Positions 5,749 through 12,463 of a stretch of DNA of 12,473 bases are shown one piece after another. A program made the position numbers and the translations under genes. The notes below the pieces were generated by a model, which was given only the letters and a program-made list of their open reading frames with translations, searched no databases and was not told where the DNA came from. The first letter of the stretch is position 1. The number at the start of each line of letters is the position of its first letter. This DNA is from Nitriliruptoraceae bacterium (GTDB lineage: Bacteria > Actinomycetota > Nitriliruptoria > Nitriliruptorales > Nitriliruptoraceae): positions 1 to 12,473 of the forward strand of contig SLDB01000031.1 in the NCBI GenBank assembly GCA_007125475.1. Direction: 5' to 3'.

Positions 5749-5794
5749 CGAAAAAGCAGAATCCGGCCTACCAGAGGGGTCGACAAGGCCGGAT
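5749..5794 (-). terminator. Intrinsic terminator for the minus-strand GGDEF gene
   Basis: ATCCGGCCT (5761-5769) and AGGCCGGAT (5786-5794) are perfect 9-base inverted repeats with a 16-base loop. Read on the minus strand, the stem is followed after four bases by TTTTT (5756-5752). It lies about 90 bases past the GGDEF stop codon. The rest of 5597-5885 holds no gene I can support. Confidence 0.7.
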
Positions 5795-5885
5795 CTGTGT
5801 TGCGCGCTGGGACGGAACGGTGGTCACGCCTGGTGACGACTTGTCCTGTGTCAAGGACCGCTGGCGGCTCGCGGTCACGCGGCTG

Positions 5886-7040
5886 TCAGCGGCGGCCTTC
5901 TTCCGGAAGCCGCTCAGGATCCGAGGTGACGCCGGTGACGTCCCTGGCATTGATGTCCGGGAGCCCGATGACGCGGTCCCTGCCCTCGGCCTTGGCGGTG
6001 TAGAGGGCGAGGTCGGCGCGTCGCATCAGCGAACGCGAGTCGTCGTCGGCAGCATGCGTAGCCACGCCGAAGCTGGCCGTCACCTGTCCGACGGTGGGCA
6101 TGGGCGTTTCTGCGATCGCCTGTCGGCAACGCTCGGCCAGCGCGCAAGCAGCCACATGGCCGGTGTTGGGAGCCAGGAGGAGGAACTCTTCACCTCCCCA
6201 TCGTCCCAGCAGATCGGCGTCACGGACTTGCGCAGCGAGCCGCCGAACCGTCTCAACGAGGACCTGGTCACCGATCGCGTGACCGTGGTCGTCGTTCACG
6301 GCCTTGAACAGATCGAGATCGATCAGGATCAGCGACAACGGCTGGTCGTAGCGGCGTGACTGGGCGACCAACCGGCCGAGTTCATCATCGAGACGGCGCC
6401 GGTTCGCGACCCCCGTGAGCGGGTCGGTGGTGGCCTGCTCGGCGAGCATGTCGGCTCTGGCCCGTTCCCTGGTGAGCTGCTCGAGGCGGGAGGCGAGGAG
6501 GCGGATCATGGTGATGAGCACGGCGTAGCTGACGGCCATGCTGAGCGCGACGGGCGACCCCGGATGCGAACCACGCCCGAGCAGGGCGTCGACGATGACG
6601 TTGCCGTACAGGCCGATGAAGACCAGGTAGATCAGCAGGCTGACCTGCAGACCGCGTCGCGTACCGAAGACGACGAACGCGACGGGGAAGCTGACAGCGA
6701 GCTGGACGGCCAGCGACATCGAGTCCCCGAGGCTGCCGACGTCCGGGAGGATCCCGAGCCGCCAGAGCACCAGACGGCTGAACACCACGGCCACGAGGGC
6801 GAGTAGTGCCAAGGGACCGACGACCCGCACGGGTATCAGACGACGCCAACAACCGATCAGCAGCAAACCGAGGTAGACCAGCAGCGCCGGGACCGCAACA
6901 TCCAAGAACGGGCCCAGCGTTCCGTTCAGCACCCAGACGATCGCCGCAGACGACCAGATGATCGCGATAGACACGAGGTAGGCGCGGCGCAGCCCGGCCC
7001 CGTTCGCATCGTGGACGTCCGACGGCAAACGCACCTGCAC
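5886..7040 (-). CDS. Membrane-anchored diguanylate cyclase (GGDEF domain)
   Basis: The 384-residue product has six hydrophobic helices in residues about 20-182, then a short linker helix (LEQLTRERARADMLAEQ) and a GGDEF domain at about 205-358. The domain begins ATTDPLTGVANRRRLDDEL and contains LILIDLDLFKAVNDDHGH (metal-binding Asp241). The signature is RWGGEEF (GGEEF at 282-286), an active form of the motif. RDAD at 273-276 sits five residues before it, which is the inhibitory I-site (RxxD) for product feedback. It should make cyclic di-GMP from two GTP. The N-terminus has the look of an integral membrane sensor of unknown signal. GTG 7040 has GGAG at 7049-7046. The gene lies 63 bases after the TetR gene on the same strand, and a poor TTGACC-N15-TAGGTT promoter may lie between them. 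Confidence 0.93.
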   Translation of the reverse strand: MQVRLPSDVHDANGAGLRRAYLVSIAIIWSSAAIVWVLNGTLGPFLDVAVPALLVYLGLLLIGCWRRLIPVRVVGPLALLALVAVVFSRLVLWRLGILPDVGSLGDSMSLAVQLAVSFPVAFVVFGTRRGLQVSLLIYLVFIGLYGNVIVDALLGRGSHPGSPVALSMAVSYAVLITMIRLLASRLEQLTRERARADMLAEQATTDPLTGVANRRRLDDELGRLVAQSRRYDQPLSLILIDLDLFKAVNDDHGHAIGDQVLVETVRRLAAQVRDADLLGRWGGEEFLLLAPNTGHVAACALAERCRQAIAETPMPTVGQVTASFGVATHAADDDSRSLMRRADLALYTAKAEGRDRVIGLPDINARDVTGVTSDPERLPEEGRR

Positions 7041-7103
7041 CCGATCTCCGGCTGATCAACCTACCCGCACGGCATGCAGGTCAACAGCCCCCTTCTCGGC
7101 AGA

Positions 7104-7688
7104 TCAGCCCGAGGCAGAAACCTCGTTGACGTACGCGGTGATGATCTTGGTGACGAAGGCGTCCTCGAGGGGGGCGTGCGCCAGGACGCGGCGGTAGAAG
7201 AGCGGACCGGCGAGCCGGGCGATCGTGGTGTCGAGGTCGTGGTCCGCGGGAAGCTCCTCGCGTTCGATGGCAGCCTCGAGTGCTCGGCGGAGTCCGGCGG
7301 TGCCCGCTGCGAGCAGTTCTGCCTTGGTGCCGCGGAGCTCGGCATCCCACTCGGCGCGTCCGATCAGCGCGACGAGTTCGGGGACCAGCGGTGAGCTGCT
7401 CAGGGTGCGCTGCAGGCGTTGGAGCTCCTTGGCGAGGTCCGTGGCGAGATCACCGCTGCTCTGCCAGTGACGCGGGACCTCGACCTCGGCGAGTGCGTGC
7501 AGCAGCAGGTCCGTGCGTGTGGGCCAGTGGCGGTAGACGGTGGCCCGGCCGACTCCAGCCTCGGCGGCGACCTGCTGGTGGGAGACGCCCTCGAAGCCAG
7601 CGCGCTGCACGAGTGAACGCACCGCCTCGCGCACGGCGTGGCGGGTCCGGGTGACCCGGGGGTCCTCGGCCTCGACGGATGTGGCCAT
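7104..7688 (-). CDS. TetR-family transcriptional repressor
   Basis: This 194-residue protein starts at ATG 7688-7686 (MATSVEAEDPRVTRTR). A longer form from ATG 7715 would add nine residues (MSHRGPAPD). Neither start has a good ribosome site, and the shorter one matches usual TetR N-termini better. The helix-turn-helix is residues about 12-58: RHAVREAVRSLVQRAGFEGV, then HQQVAAEAGVGRATVYRHWPTRTDLL. The remaining helical ligand-binding part includes ELVALIGRAEWDAELRG and ends with FVTKIITAYVNEVSASG, as in TetR_C families of actinobacteria. It is divergent from the RND exporter gene and separated by repeated palindromic elements, so it most likely represses the exporter operon and itself until an inducer is bound. 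The inducer is unknown. Confidence 0.92.
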   Translation of the reverse strand: MATSVEAEDPRVTRTRHAVREAVRSLVQRAGFEGVSHQQVAAEAGVGRATVYRHWPTRTDLLLHALAEVEVPRHWQSSGDLATDLAKELQRLQRTLSSSPLVPELVALIGRAEWDAELRGTKAELLAAGTAGLRRALEAAIEREELPADHDLDTTIARLAGPLFYRRVLAHAPLEDAFVTKIITAYVNEVSASG

Positions 7689-7708
7689 GTCAGGGGCCGG
7701 TCCACGGT

Positions 7709-7723
7709 GGGACATATCGGCTC
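7709..7723. promoter_or_regulatory. Operator-like element 3 (overlapping the upstream TetR start)
   Basis: GGGAC-ATATC-GGCTC resembles the two better palindromes at 7755-7769 and 7782-7796, and shares the exact string GACATATCG with the first of them. It covers the alternative ATG at 7715, so binding here could block tetR transcription or translation. Confidence 0.4.
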
Positions 7724-7750
7724 GATCGGAGACGTCGTCGCTGGTCAGAC

Positions 7751-7779
7751 TTGCGAGACATATCGTATCAGAGTAGTCT
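7751..7779 (+). promoter_or_regulatory. Candidate promoter of the RND operon
   Basis: TTGCGA (7751-7756) and TAGTCT (7774-7779) are 17 bases apart; the -10 box keeps the first two and the last of the consensus bases. Operator element 1 fills the spacer and element 2 covers the expected start near 7786, the usual layout for TetR repression. Confidence 0.45.
7755..7769. promoter_or_regulatory. Operator-like palindrome 1 (TetR site)
   Basis: GAGAC-ATATC-GTATC is an inverted repeat with one mismatch around a 5-base centre. It also contains TACGAT on the minus strand (7767-7762), a candidate -10 box for tetR. Confidence 0.6.
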
Positions 7780-7781
7780 AC

Positions 7782-7796
7782 GAGACAGAGCGTCTC
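7782..7796. promoter_or_regulatory. Operator-like palindrome 2 (TetR site)
   Basis: GAGAC-AGAGC-GTCTC is a perfect 5+5 inverted repeat. It starts 27 bases from palindrome 1, and the two also match as direct repeats (CGAGACA-T/G-A-T/G-CGT). Confidence 0.65.
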
Positions 7797-7846
7797 ACAA
7801 AGTGCCGTGTCCGCGGCACCGGGGGCGCATGGCAGCGGAGGTGCTC

Positions 7847-10294
7847 GTGACGGGTTGGCTGTATCGAGTCGGGACGTGGACCGCGCAGCACCGCCGTCGT
7901 GTCGTCGTGGTGTGGGTGGTCACGGTGGCCATCCTGATCGGGATCGCGCAGAACCTGGGGGGGGAGTTCAGCGAGGAGTTCGGGATTCCGGAAACGGAGT
8001 CCTACGCCGCACAGGAGATCCTGGAAGATCGGTTCCCGGAGCAGTCGGGCGGTTCGGCCCGTGTGGTGTTCCATTCGCCGGACGGGCCGCTGACCGAGAC
8101 CGACCAGGCCGCCGCCGTGGTGGCCACGCTCGGATCGGTGGGCGAGATCCCGGCGGTCGCGGTGGTCGGTGACCCGCTTCAGGGCCGCGGCGGGTCGCTG
8201 TCGGCCGATGGCACGATCGGCTTCGCCGACGTGCGCTACAGCCTGCCGATCGGCGAGTTGGGCTCGGACGCGGTCGACGAGCTCGATGCGGCGGTCGAGG
8301 TCGGACGTGAGCTCGGCCTGGAGGTGGAGCTCAACGGTGAGCTGCCGTCCTACTTCCAGTCACCGGAGCTGGGCGGTGCCGGGCTGGCGTTCAAGATCGG
8401 CGCCGCGCTCGTGATCATGCTCATCGCGTTCGGCTCCGTCATCGCAACCGGGCTCCCGCTCGGCCTCGCCCTGTTCGGGCTGGCAGCTGGCGCCGGACTG
8501 ATCCAGCTGCTCGCGGCCGTCGTCGACGTGCCCTCCGCCAGCCTGCTCCTCGGCGTCATGCTCGGGCTGGGTGCCGGGATCGACTACGCCCTGTTCATCG
8601 TGACCCGCCACCGCCAGAACCTCGCCGAGGGCACTGAGGTGATGGACTCCATCGGGCGCTCCCTCGCCACGGCGGGCCAAGCGGTCGTCTTCGCCGGAGG
8701 GACGGTCATCATCGCGATCGGCGGGCTGGTGGTCGCCGGTATCCCGGCCGCGACGATCATGGGTGCATCCGCAGCGATCGTGGTCGCGGTGATGGTGCTC
8801 GCCTCGATCACCCTGCTGCCCGCCCTGCTCGGGTTCGCCGGCGAGCGCATCGACCGGTTCCGGCTGCCCGGCATGCAGGCACGGGTCGAGGCCGGCGAGA
8901 ACAACGTCTGGGGCCGCTGGGCCCGCCACGTCGCGCAGCGCCCATGGCGCTACCTGCTCGCCAGTGTGCTGCTGCTGGGATTCCTCGCGGTTCCGGTCCT
9001 CGACATGCGGCTGGCCATGCCCGACGCCTCGACCGCGGCCGAGGACTCCACCCGTCGACAGGCCCACGAACTGCTGGTCGAGGGGTTCGGGGCCGGGTTC
9101 TCCGGCCCCCTGATCCTCACCATCGACCTCCCCGACGATGACGCAGAGGCAACCCTCGCCGCCCTCGGCGAAGCGATCGCGGACGATACGCAGGTGGCGC
9201 AGGTGTCCCCGCCGATGCCCAACAGTGTCGGCGACACCGCGGTGATGCAGATCACCCCCGTCACCGGCCCGTCCGAGCAGGAGACCGAGGACCTGGTCCA
9301 CCGGCTCCGCGAGGACACCATCCCCGGCGTACTCGACGGCACCGACGGGGCCGCCTACGTCGGTGGGATCACCGCCAGCAACATCGACCTCACCGACCGC
9401 GCCAGCGATCGGCTGCCGTGGTTCATCGCCACCATCATCGCGCTGTCGCTGCTGCTGCTGATGATGGTGTTCCGGTCCGTGTGGGTGCCAATCAAGGCGG
9501 CCGCGATGAACATCCTGTCGATCGGTGCCGGCTACGGCGCCGTTGTGGCGGTGTTCCAGTGGGAATGGCTCGGGGGATTGTTCGGCCTCGACGGTCCCGT
9601 TCCGGTCGTGTCGATGGTCCCGATGCTGATGTTCGCGATCCTCTTCGGGCTCTCGATGGACTACGAGGTGTTCCTGCTCTCACGTACCCGCGAGGAGTTC
9701 CTGAGATCCGGTGACAACACCGGCAGCGTCGTCGCGGGCATCTCCAACACCGCCCGGGTCATCACCTCGGCCGCACTGATCATGATCGTGGTGTTCATCG
9801 GGTTCGCACTCGGTGACAACATCATCATCCAGCAGATCGGCCTCGGTCTGGCCGTCGCCGTGTTCATCGACGCCACGATCGTCCGCGTCGCGCTCGTGCC
9901 CTCCACCATGGTCCTGCTGGGAGACCGCAACTGGTGGATGCCGGCCTGGCTCGACCGACTCCTCCCCCACCTCGACATCGAGGGCGAAGCCGGCCTCCCC
10001 CACACCGACCAGGCTCGTGACCCGACCGTGACGACCACCGCACTGCTGCTCCTGCTGTTGACCCGCCAGATCGAGCAGGACGCTCGCCGGGTCGACGAGG
10101 GTGGCCCGGCGACCAGACTCCTCACCGCAGCCGCAGCCCTGGGATCGCGCGCTGGGCCGTCCGGTGCCGACAGCGCGGAGATCGCCGCCCGAGCACGACG
10201 GACGATCCGTTCCCAGCTCGAACCCCTCGCCAACGCGACCGCCGACGCTGCTGCGCCGACAGAACCCGAGAGGACCGACCATGCCGACCGCTGA
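7847..10294 (+). CDS. MmpL-type RND family exporter
   Basis: From GTG 7847 (GGAGGT at 7837-7842) the product is 815 residues; ATG 7829 is an in-frame alternative with a poorer site. It is an inner-membrane RND protein of the MMPL/HAE2 class with two repeated halves. Each half has one helix (about 19-35 and 368-386), a large external domain, then a five-helix bundle (about 178-330 and 522-692). The proton-relay helices carry GAGIDYALFIVTRHRQ (242-257) and GLSMDYEVFLLSRTREEF (601-618), with the conserved Asp-Tyr pair. Such proteins export lipids, siderophores or drugs using the proton gradient. The C-terminal 95 residues after the last helix form an Ala/Arg-rich soluble tail not needed in the core family. 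The stop overlaps the next start by 14 bases. Likely repressed by the divergent TetR protein. Confidence 0.94.
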   Translation: MTGWLYRVGTWTAQHRRRVVVVWVVTVAILIGIAQNLGGEFSEEFGIPETESYAAQEILEDRFPEQSGGSARVVFHSPDGPLTETDQAAAVVATLGSVGEIPAVAVVGDPLQGRGGSLSADGTIGFADVRYSLPIGELGSDAVDELDAAVEVGRELGLEVELNGELPSYFQSPELGGAGLAFKIGAALVIMLIAFGSVIATGLPLGLALFGLAAGAGLIQLLAAVVDVPSASLLLGVMLGLGAGIDYALFIVTRHRQNLAEGTEVMDSIGRSLATAGQAVVFAGGTVIIAIGGLVVAGIPAATIMGASAAIVVAVMVLASITLLPALLGFAGERIDRFRLPGMQARVEAGENNVWGRWARHVAQRPWRYLLASVLLLGFLAVPVLDMRLAMPDASTAAEDSTRRQAHELLVEGFGAGFSGPLILTIDLPDDDAEATLAALGEAIADDTQVAQVSPPMPNSVGDTAVMQITPVTGPSEQETEDLVHRLREDTIPGVLDGTDGAAYVGGITASNIDLTDRASDRLPWFIATIIALSLLLLMMVFRSVWVPIKAAAMNILSIGAGYGAVVAVFQWEWLGGLFGLDGPVPVVSMVPMLMFAILFGLSMDYEVFLLSRTREEFLRSGDNTGSVVAGISNTARVITSAALIMIVVFIGFALGDNIIIQQIGLGLAVAVFIDATIVRVALVPSTMVLLGDRNWWMPAWLDRLLPHLDIEGEAGLPHTDQARDPTVTTTALLLLLLTRQIEQDARRVDEGGPATRLLTAAAALGSRAGPSGADSAEIAARARRTIRSQLEPLANATADAAAPTEPERTDHADR

Positions 10295-10751
10295 CCGACT
10301 CCGCCCAACACCGTTCATCGCCGGCCTCGCCGGCGCGACCAGCGTCATCCTCATCGGTATCTGGCTGGCCACCGCCCCCTTCGCAGTCGGCTACCAACCC
10401 GACGGCGCCGACTGGGTCGACGCCACCATCGTCGGCGTCGCCACCGGCGCCGGGGTGATCCTCCTGGGACTGGTCACCCTCATCGTCGTCGCCGGGGCCC
10501 TGCGCGCCGAGGTCCGTCGTCGCGGCCTGGCCCCCAGCGCCCAGCCCGCACCCACCGACGGCGATGCGGGCGTCGATGGCGACGGCGACCAACAGCCCCC
10601 GATCCAGGCGGGTGACCTGGACACGGTCCTGGCTTCGCTCGCTGCGGCACTGCTGGAGGACGTCCGCGACGGGGATCAGACGCGCGAACCCGACACCACT
10701 CGTCGCCACCAGACCGTCACCTTCCCGACCGCCCAACGCCGGGACACGTGA
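10281..10751 (+). CDS. Small two-helix membrane protein, SPW-repeat-like (paralogue A)
   Basis: This 156-residue protein has two hydrophobic helices (about 13-36 and 49-73). They are joined by a motif reading GIWLATAPFAVGYQPDGADW, followed by DATIVGVATGAGVILLGL. This recalls SPW-type membrane repeats, in which a helix ends in APF-x-LGY and W marks the turn. A cytoplasmic-type tail of about 80 residues follows, rich in Asp, Gly and Gln, with a predicted helix LDTVLASLAAALLEDVRDG. ATG 10281 is preceded by GAGAGG (10268-10273) and overlaps the RND stop, which implies translational coupling. The next gene is clearly a paralogue. Function unknown; accessory subunit of the exporter is an inference from coupling. 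Confidence 0.8.
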   Translation: MPTADRLRPTPFIAGLAGATSVILIGIWLATAPFAVGYQPDGADWVDATIVGVATGAGVILLGLVTLIVVAGALRAEVRRRGLAPSAQPAPTDGDAGVDGDGDQQPPIQAGDLDTVLASLAAALLEDVRDGDQTREPDTTRRHQTVTFPTAQRRDT

Positions 10752-10766
10752 CCGGGAGGACCCACC

Positions 10767-11078
10767 ATGCAGACCCGCATCCGCACCGCCATCATCCTGT
10801 TGATCATCACCGGTCTCACCGGCATCTGGCTCGTACTCGCACCGTTCATCCTCGGCTACCAGCCCATCGGCGACCCCTGGATCACCGCCACCACCCACCA
10901 CGTGGCGACCGGCACCGTGCTCACCCTCGTCAGCTTGACGACCGTGCTCACCATCATCGGTGGTGCACTCCGCTTCCTGGATGGCACGGCCGAGGCTGCG
11001 GCGATGCCCGACCGCAGCCACCTCGGTGCGCGGGAACGCGAGGCGCACGAGGAGCGTGACGCATGGAACCGTGGCTAG
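10767..11078 (+). CDS. Small two-helix membrane protein, SPW-repeat-like (paralogue B)
   Basis: This is a 103-residue protein with two helices (about 7-31 and 46-68) and a short charged tail (GAREREAHEERDAWNRG). Its core GIWLVLAPFILGYQPIGDPW, then ATTHHVATGTVLTLVSLTTV and GGALRF, lines up without gaps or nearly so with paralogue A (GIWL-APF-GYQP-G-W-AT-VATG-GALR). GGGAGGA at 10754-10760 precedes ATG 10767, 15 bases after the previous stop. The last 16 bases overlap the following gene. The pair arose by duplication and then diverged mainly in the tails. Function unknown. Confidence 0.8.
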   Translation: MQTRIRTAIILLIITGLTGIWLVLAPFILGYQPIGDPWITATTHHVATGTVLTLVSLTTVLTIIGGALRFLDGTAEAAAMPDRSHLGAREREAHEERDAWNRG

Positions 11079-11551
11079 GCCTGCTCGTCGTGGTGGTAGC
11101 CCTGATCGGCGCGTTCACGGCCCTGCGTGCCCGACGCCCCAGGTCGAAGACCGGCGACGTCGTGCTGCGCATCGACACCAGCAACGATCCCAACGTGCCG
11201 CTCACGGTCGTCAACGCTGGGCACGAACCCATCTTCGGGCTGGAAGCAACCCTGCGCTTCGAAGGGCGCACTGCCCGACCCGAACAGGTGATGGAACGAT
11301 TTCGCCGTGCCCTGGTCCTGCTGTCTGGCGAGCGCCTGGCCTTCCCCCTCCCCGAGGACATCGCGGGCGCAGAGGCAGCCGAGCACGCCACGCTCGTCCG
11401 GCGGGTCCGACTGGAAGCGGTCGCCCGCGACTCGAGAGGCCGCCCCGTCGAAGCCCACGACGTCCTCGACGACCCGCTCACGTGGATCGAGTCCGAGCGC
11501 CGCTCGCGATCGGCCGTGCACACGAGCCCGCCCCGCAAGGACGACCGATAG
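11063..11551 (+). CDS. Single-helix membrane-anchored protein of unknown function
   Basis: This is a 162-residue protein. Residues 4-21 (WLGLLVVVVALIGAFTAL) are a membrane helix followed by the basic stretch RARRPRSK, which suggests the rest faces the cytoplasm. The soluble part looks rich in beta strands (DVVLRIDTSNDPNVPLTVVNAG, then EPIFGLEATLRFEG), like a small immunoglobulin-type sandwich, and then has a helix with RRALVLLSGERLAFPL and a polar tail. I do not recognise a family. GAGGAG at 11049-11054 precedes ATG 11063, which overlaps paralogue B by 16 bases, so it is part of the RND operon. Confidence 0.75.
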   Translation: MEPWLGLLVVVVALIGAFTALRARRPRSKTGDVVLRIDTSNDPNVPLTVVNAGHEPIFGLEATLRFEGRTARPEQVMERFRRALVLLSGERLAFPLPEDIAGAEAAEHATLVRRVRLEAVARDSRGRPVEAHDVLDDPLTWIESERRSRSAVHTSPPRKDDR

Positions 11552-11596
11552 CTGGGCAAGAGCCCCCCATCCGCTCGACCCCAGGAGGCACCGCCG

Positions 11597-11923
11597 ATGG
11601 GCCACGGCCACAACGAGACATGGATCGACGCGGCCCCGCACGACGTCTACCGCTCCCTGGCCGACTTCCGCCTTCACCCACGGTGGAGGCCACCGTTAGC
11701 CGTCGAGCCAGACCGGTCGGGGCGCGGGACCCGTGTCGTGCGCACGGCAGCGGCAGACTTCCGATGGTGGATACTGCAGCTACTGCGGCCCATCGTCTAC
11801 CGGACGCTGGTCCCACACATGCTCGGTCGCGACCTGCAGGCGCTCAAGGCGACCATCGAGACCGACATCAGCGACAACCTGAACGACTCCGGGGCCCCCC
11901 GGGATCCCTCCAACGCGCCGTGA
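11597..11923 (+). CDS. Shortened SRPBCC (START/polyketide-cyclase-like) protein
   Basis: This 108-residue product begins HNETWIDAAPHDVYRSLADF, the usual first strand and helix of SRPBCC ligand-binding proteins, then HPRW. It ends LLRPIVYRTLVPHMLGRDLQALKATIE, the usual long C-terminal helix. Whole family members are about 140-150 residues; the central beta strands between HPRW and GTRVVRTA are largely missing here, so the hydrophobic pocket is probably incomplete. AGGAGG (11583-11588) precedes ATG 11597. It lies 45 bases after the preceding gene and can belong to the same transcript. A tight inverted repeat lies at the apparent junction (11680-11696). It may be a degraded copy that still has an open frame. 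Confidence 0.65.
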   Translation: MGHGHNETWIDAAPHDVYRSLADFRLHPRWRPPLAVEPDRSGRGTRVVRTAAADFRWWILQLLRPIVYRTLVPHMLGRDLQALKATIETDISDNLNDSGAPRDPSNAP

Positions 11924-11942
11924 GCGCACGTCAGGCGCCATC

Positions 11943-12320
11943 ATGAACCGCACCGCCTGGATCCTGCAGATCCTCCTCGCCATCTACTTCCTGGCAACCG
12001 GCGTGATCCACCTCGTCGTCCCCGACGGCCTCCCCGACGCGATGACGTGGATGTACGACCTGTCGACGCCGCTCCACTGGGTCGCCGGGCTCGCCGAGAT
12101 CGCCGGCGGCCTCGGCCTCGTGCTCCCGGCAGCCACACGCATCGCCCCCCGCCTGACACCACTGGCGGCCTCGGGCCTCGTCGTGGTCATGCTGTCGGCC
12201 GCCGTGTGGCACGCAACCCGAGGCGAGGTACAGAGCATCGTCGGAAACATCGTCGTGTCCGCCCTGCTCATCCTCATCGCCTACGTGCGCACCCGCACCC
12301 ATCCCATCGAGGCCCGTTGA
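11943..12320 (+). CDS. DoxX-like small membrane protein
   Basis: This 125-residue integral membrane protein has four hydrophobic helices (about 6-26, 44-64, 72-90 and 97-115). The sequence WILQILLAIYFLATGVIHL, then HWVAGLAEIAGGLGLVLPAA, follows the DoxX-like pattern in which helix 2 has a GxxEixGGlGLllP motif. These proteins occur with thiosulfate or quinone oxidoreductases and in envelope stress systems, but most have no known function. ATG 11943 has only a weak ribosome site. It follows the SRPBCC-like gene by 19 bases and appears to be the last gene of the operon, with a hairpin 38 bases after its stop. Confidence 0.8.
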   Translation: MNRTAWILQILLAIYFLATGVIHLVVPDGLPDAMTWMYDLSTPLHWVAGLAEIAGGLGLVLPAATRIAPRLTPLAASGLVVVMLSAAVWHATRGEVQSIVGNIVVSALLILIAYVRTRTHPIEAR

Positions 12321-12358
12321 GCAACACGGTGGCGCCGACGGCAACGCCGAGCCGCCTG

Positions 12359-12384
12359 GGACGTCGCGAGCCCCACCGACGTCC
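12359..12384 (+). terminator. Hairpin after the DoxX-like gene
   Basis: GGACGTCG (12359-12366) and CGACGTCC (12377-12384) form a perfect 8-base stem with a 10-base loop, 38 bases past the stop codon. No T-run follows. It is a likely end of the RND operon transcript. Confidence 0.45.
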
Positions 12385-12455
12385 AACGAACCGAGAGCTT
12401 GAGTGAGCGGTCGAGCCCCTCAGAGATGTTCGACCGGCTAGCTGGACCTGGAACC

Positions 12456-12463
12456 GAGGAGGG
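12456..12463 (+). promoter_or_regulatory. Ribosome-binding-like site of the next gene (beyond window)
   Basis: GAGGAGGG at 12456-12463 lies ten bases before the window end. No start codon follows within the window, so the gene it would serve probably begins just outside. Confidence 0.4.

Noticed and set aside
5597..5786. Minus-strand 72-codon frame upstream of vapC as a possible full antitoxin
   Set aside because: It is Arg/Ser-rich without a DNA-binding pattern and is in a different frame from the conserved-looking tail.
4838..5794. The 11-base hairpin and the 9-base hairpin (both with 16-base loops) as ends of one mobile cassette carrying vapC
   Set aside because: Their stem sequences are unrelated and the right one has a T-run suited to termination; no target duplication or recombinase is seen.
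8360..9301. A 313-codon minus-strand open frame inside the RND gene
   Set aside because: It is His/Gln/Asp/Gly-rich shadow sequence opposite well-conserved RND helices.
10122..11048. A 308-codon minus-strand open frame across the two small membrane genes
   Set aside because: The plus-strand genes have ribosome sites, helices and mutual homology; the antisense frame has none of these.
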